Part shown: positions 63,747 to 64,000 of the stretch, in pieces | How positions within the stretch are numbered: position 1 is the stretch's first letter | Layout of the letters: each line of letters starts with the position of its first letter | Source: Gracilaria gracilis | Taxonomy: Eukaryota > Rhodophyta > Florideophyceae > Gracilariales > Gracilariaceae | Assembly (NCBI GenBank): GCA_030374805.1 | Contig: JARGSG010000036.1 | Coordinates: forward strand, 310,001-374,000 | DNA: 64,000 nt | Direction of reading: 5' to 3' | Notes under the pieces: model-generated | The model's input: the letters and a program-made list of their open reading frames with translations, nothing else | What the model was told of the DNA's origin: nothing | Database searches by the model: none | Position numbers and translations under genes: made by a program

Positions 63747-64000
63747 TTAGTAGCCCGCCTTTTCCCTACCATCAACCCCTGTCCCTTCCCTGCGTTCCGC
63801 CCGGGGTGCCAACAACCGCCCGAAACTCGCGTCCTCCGGTCGACAGGCCGCTATGTAACAATCAAGAACTGCACCTAGTCTCCGTGTTAGTTTTGCCATA
63901 AAATAGTCCTCCCTCACAGCTAGGTATCTCTTCTCCCTCGATGGTACCCACAGCCCAACTGTAGCAGTTCTCCCAGAGTTTTCCGACACACACCTCGGAT
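63747..64000 (-). pseudogene. Companion ORF of the DNA transposon, right copy (partial, runs off the window)
   Basis: On the minus strand the frame enters open from the window end (DPRCVSENSGRTATVGLWV) and stops at 63,747. It matches the C-terminal part of the ORF at 58,063-59,298 (DPRCVSRNSERTAMVGLWI). It has the same convergent position relative to the transposase end, 159 bp apart. Here it runs ~55 residues past the left copy's stop (YFMAKLTRRLGAVLDCYIAACRPEDASF). The left copy has the same sequence after its stop, so that stop is a mutation. Confidence 0.6.

Noticed and set aside
1..64000. Bacterial or organellar origin of the window
   Set aside because: Mot1, ADAT2, C1D, Harbinger, chromovirus and copia elements are eukaryotic nuclear; no operons or Shine-Dalgarno pattern.
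1..64000. CRISPR arrays, rRNA and tRNA genes
   Set aside because: No regularly spaced repeats or recognisable RNA gene cores were seen; a tRNA scan was not possible by eye.

Overview
The window looks like nuclear DNA from a photosynthetic eukaryote with very few introns. A florideophyte red alga of the Chondrus type is the best guess. This is inference: all nine ordinary genes read as single uninterrupted frames, two carry probable plastid-targeting N-termini, neighbours are 0.1-0.6 kb apart where compact, and they lie beside a large block of nested transposons. No rRNA, tRNA or CRISPR array was recognised by eye.

Region 1 (1-25.39 kb) is the host gene block. After 3.45 kb of gene-poor sequence with short repeats come a C1D/Lrp1-like nuclear RNA-exosome cofactor (+), a plastid-type glycine/D-amino-acid oxidase resembling ThiO (-), an Nramp metal transporter (+), a 791-residue protein I do not recognise (-), the TBP-removing ATPase Mot1/BTAF1 (+), the arginine-pathway enzyme ArgJ (-), a tRNA adenosine deaminase ADAT2/Tad2 (-), a low-molecular-weight thioredoxin reductase (+) and a bS6-type ribosomal protein (-). 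Most pairs are convergent or divergent, so promoters are shared in short GC-rich gaps.

Region 2 (25.39-40.50 kb) is a PIF/Harbinger element with a perfect 13-bp terminal inverted repeat and a TTA target duplication. It carries a Myb/NAM-like ORF1 and a Plant_tran-type transposase. A 12-kb Ty3/gypsy chromovirus (26,243-38,222, minus strand) interrupts it. The chromovirus has two LTRs, a primer-binding site, gag, pol, a chromodomain and a polypurine tract. It also contains a ~638-codon ORF on the opposite strand that starts 82 bp inside the inner edge of its 3' LTR.

Region 3 (40.50-54.04 kb) is a second stack. Two pogo/Tigger-like elements, a Tc1 element with 26-bp TIRs, and a copia element inserted in the second pogo all appear to lie inside a second Harbinger-type element that keeps only a broken ORF1. 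The order of insertion can be read from the TIRs and target duplications.

Region 4 (54.1-64 kb) holds a decayed gypsy element related to the chromovirus, then two partial copies in opposite orientation of a large Plavaka/KDZ/CACTA-like DNA transposon. This family appears to encode a ~1,065-codon transposase and a second, unrecognised protein on the opposite strand, convergent with it. Almost all transposon genes carry in-frame stops or frameshifts, so the block is a record of past activity.
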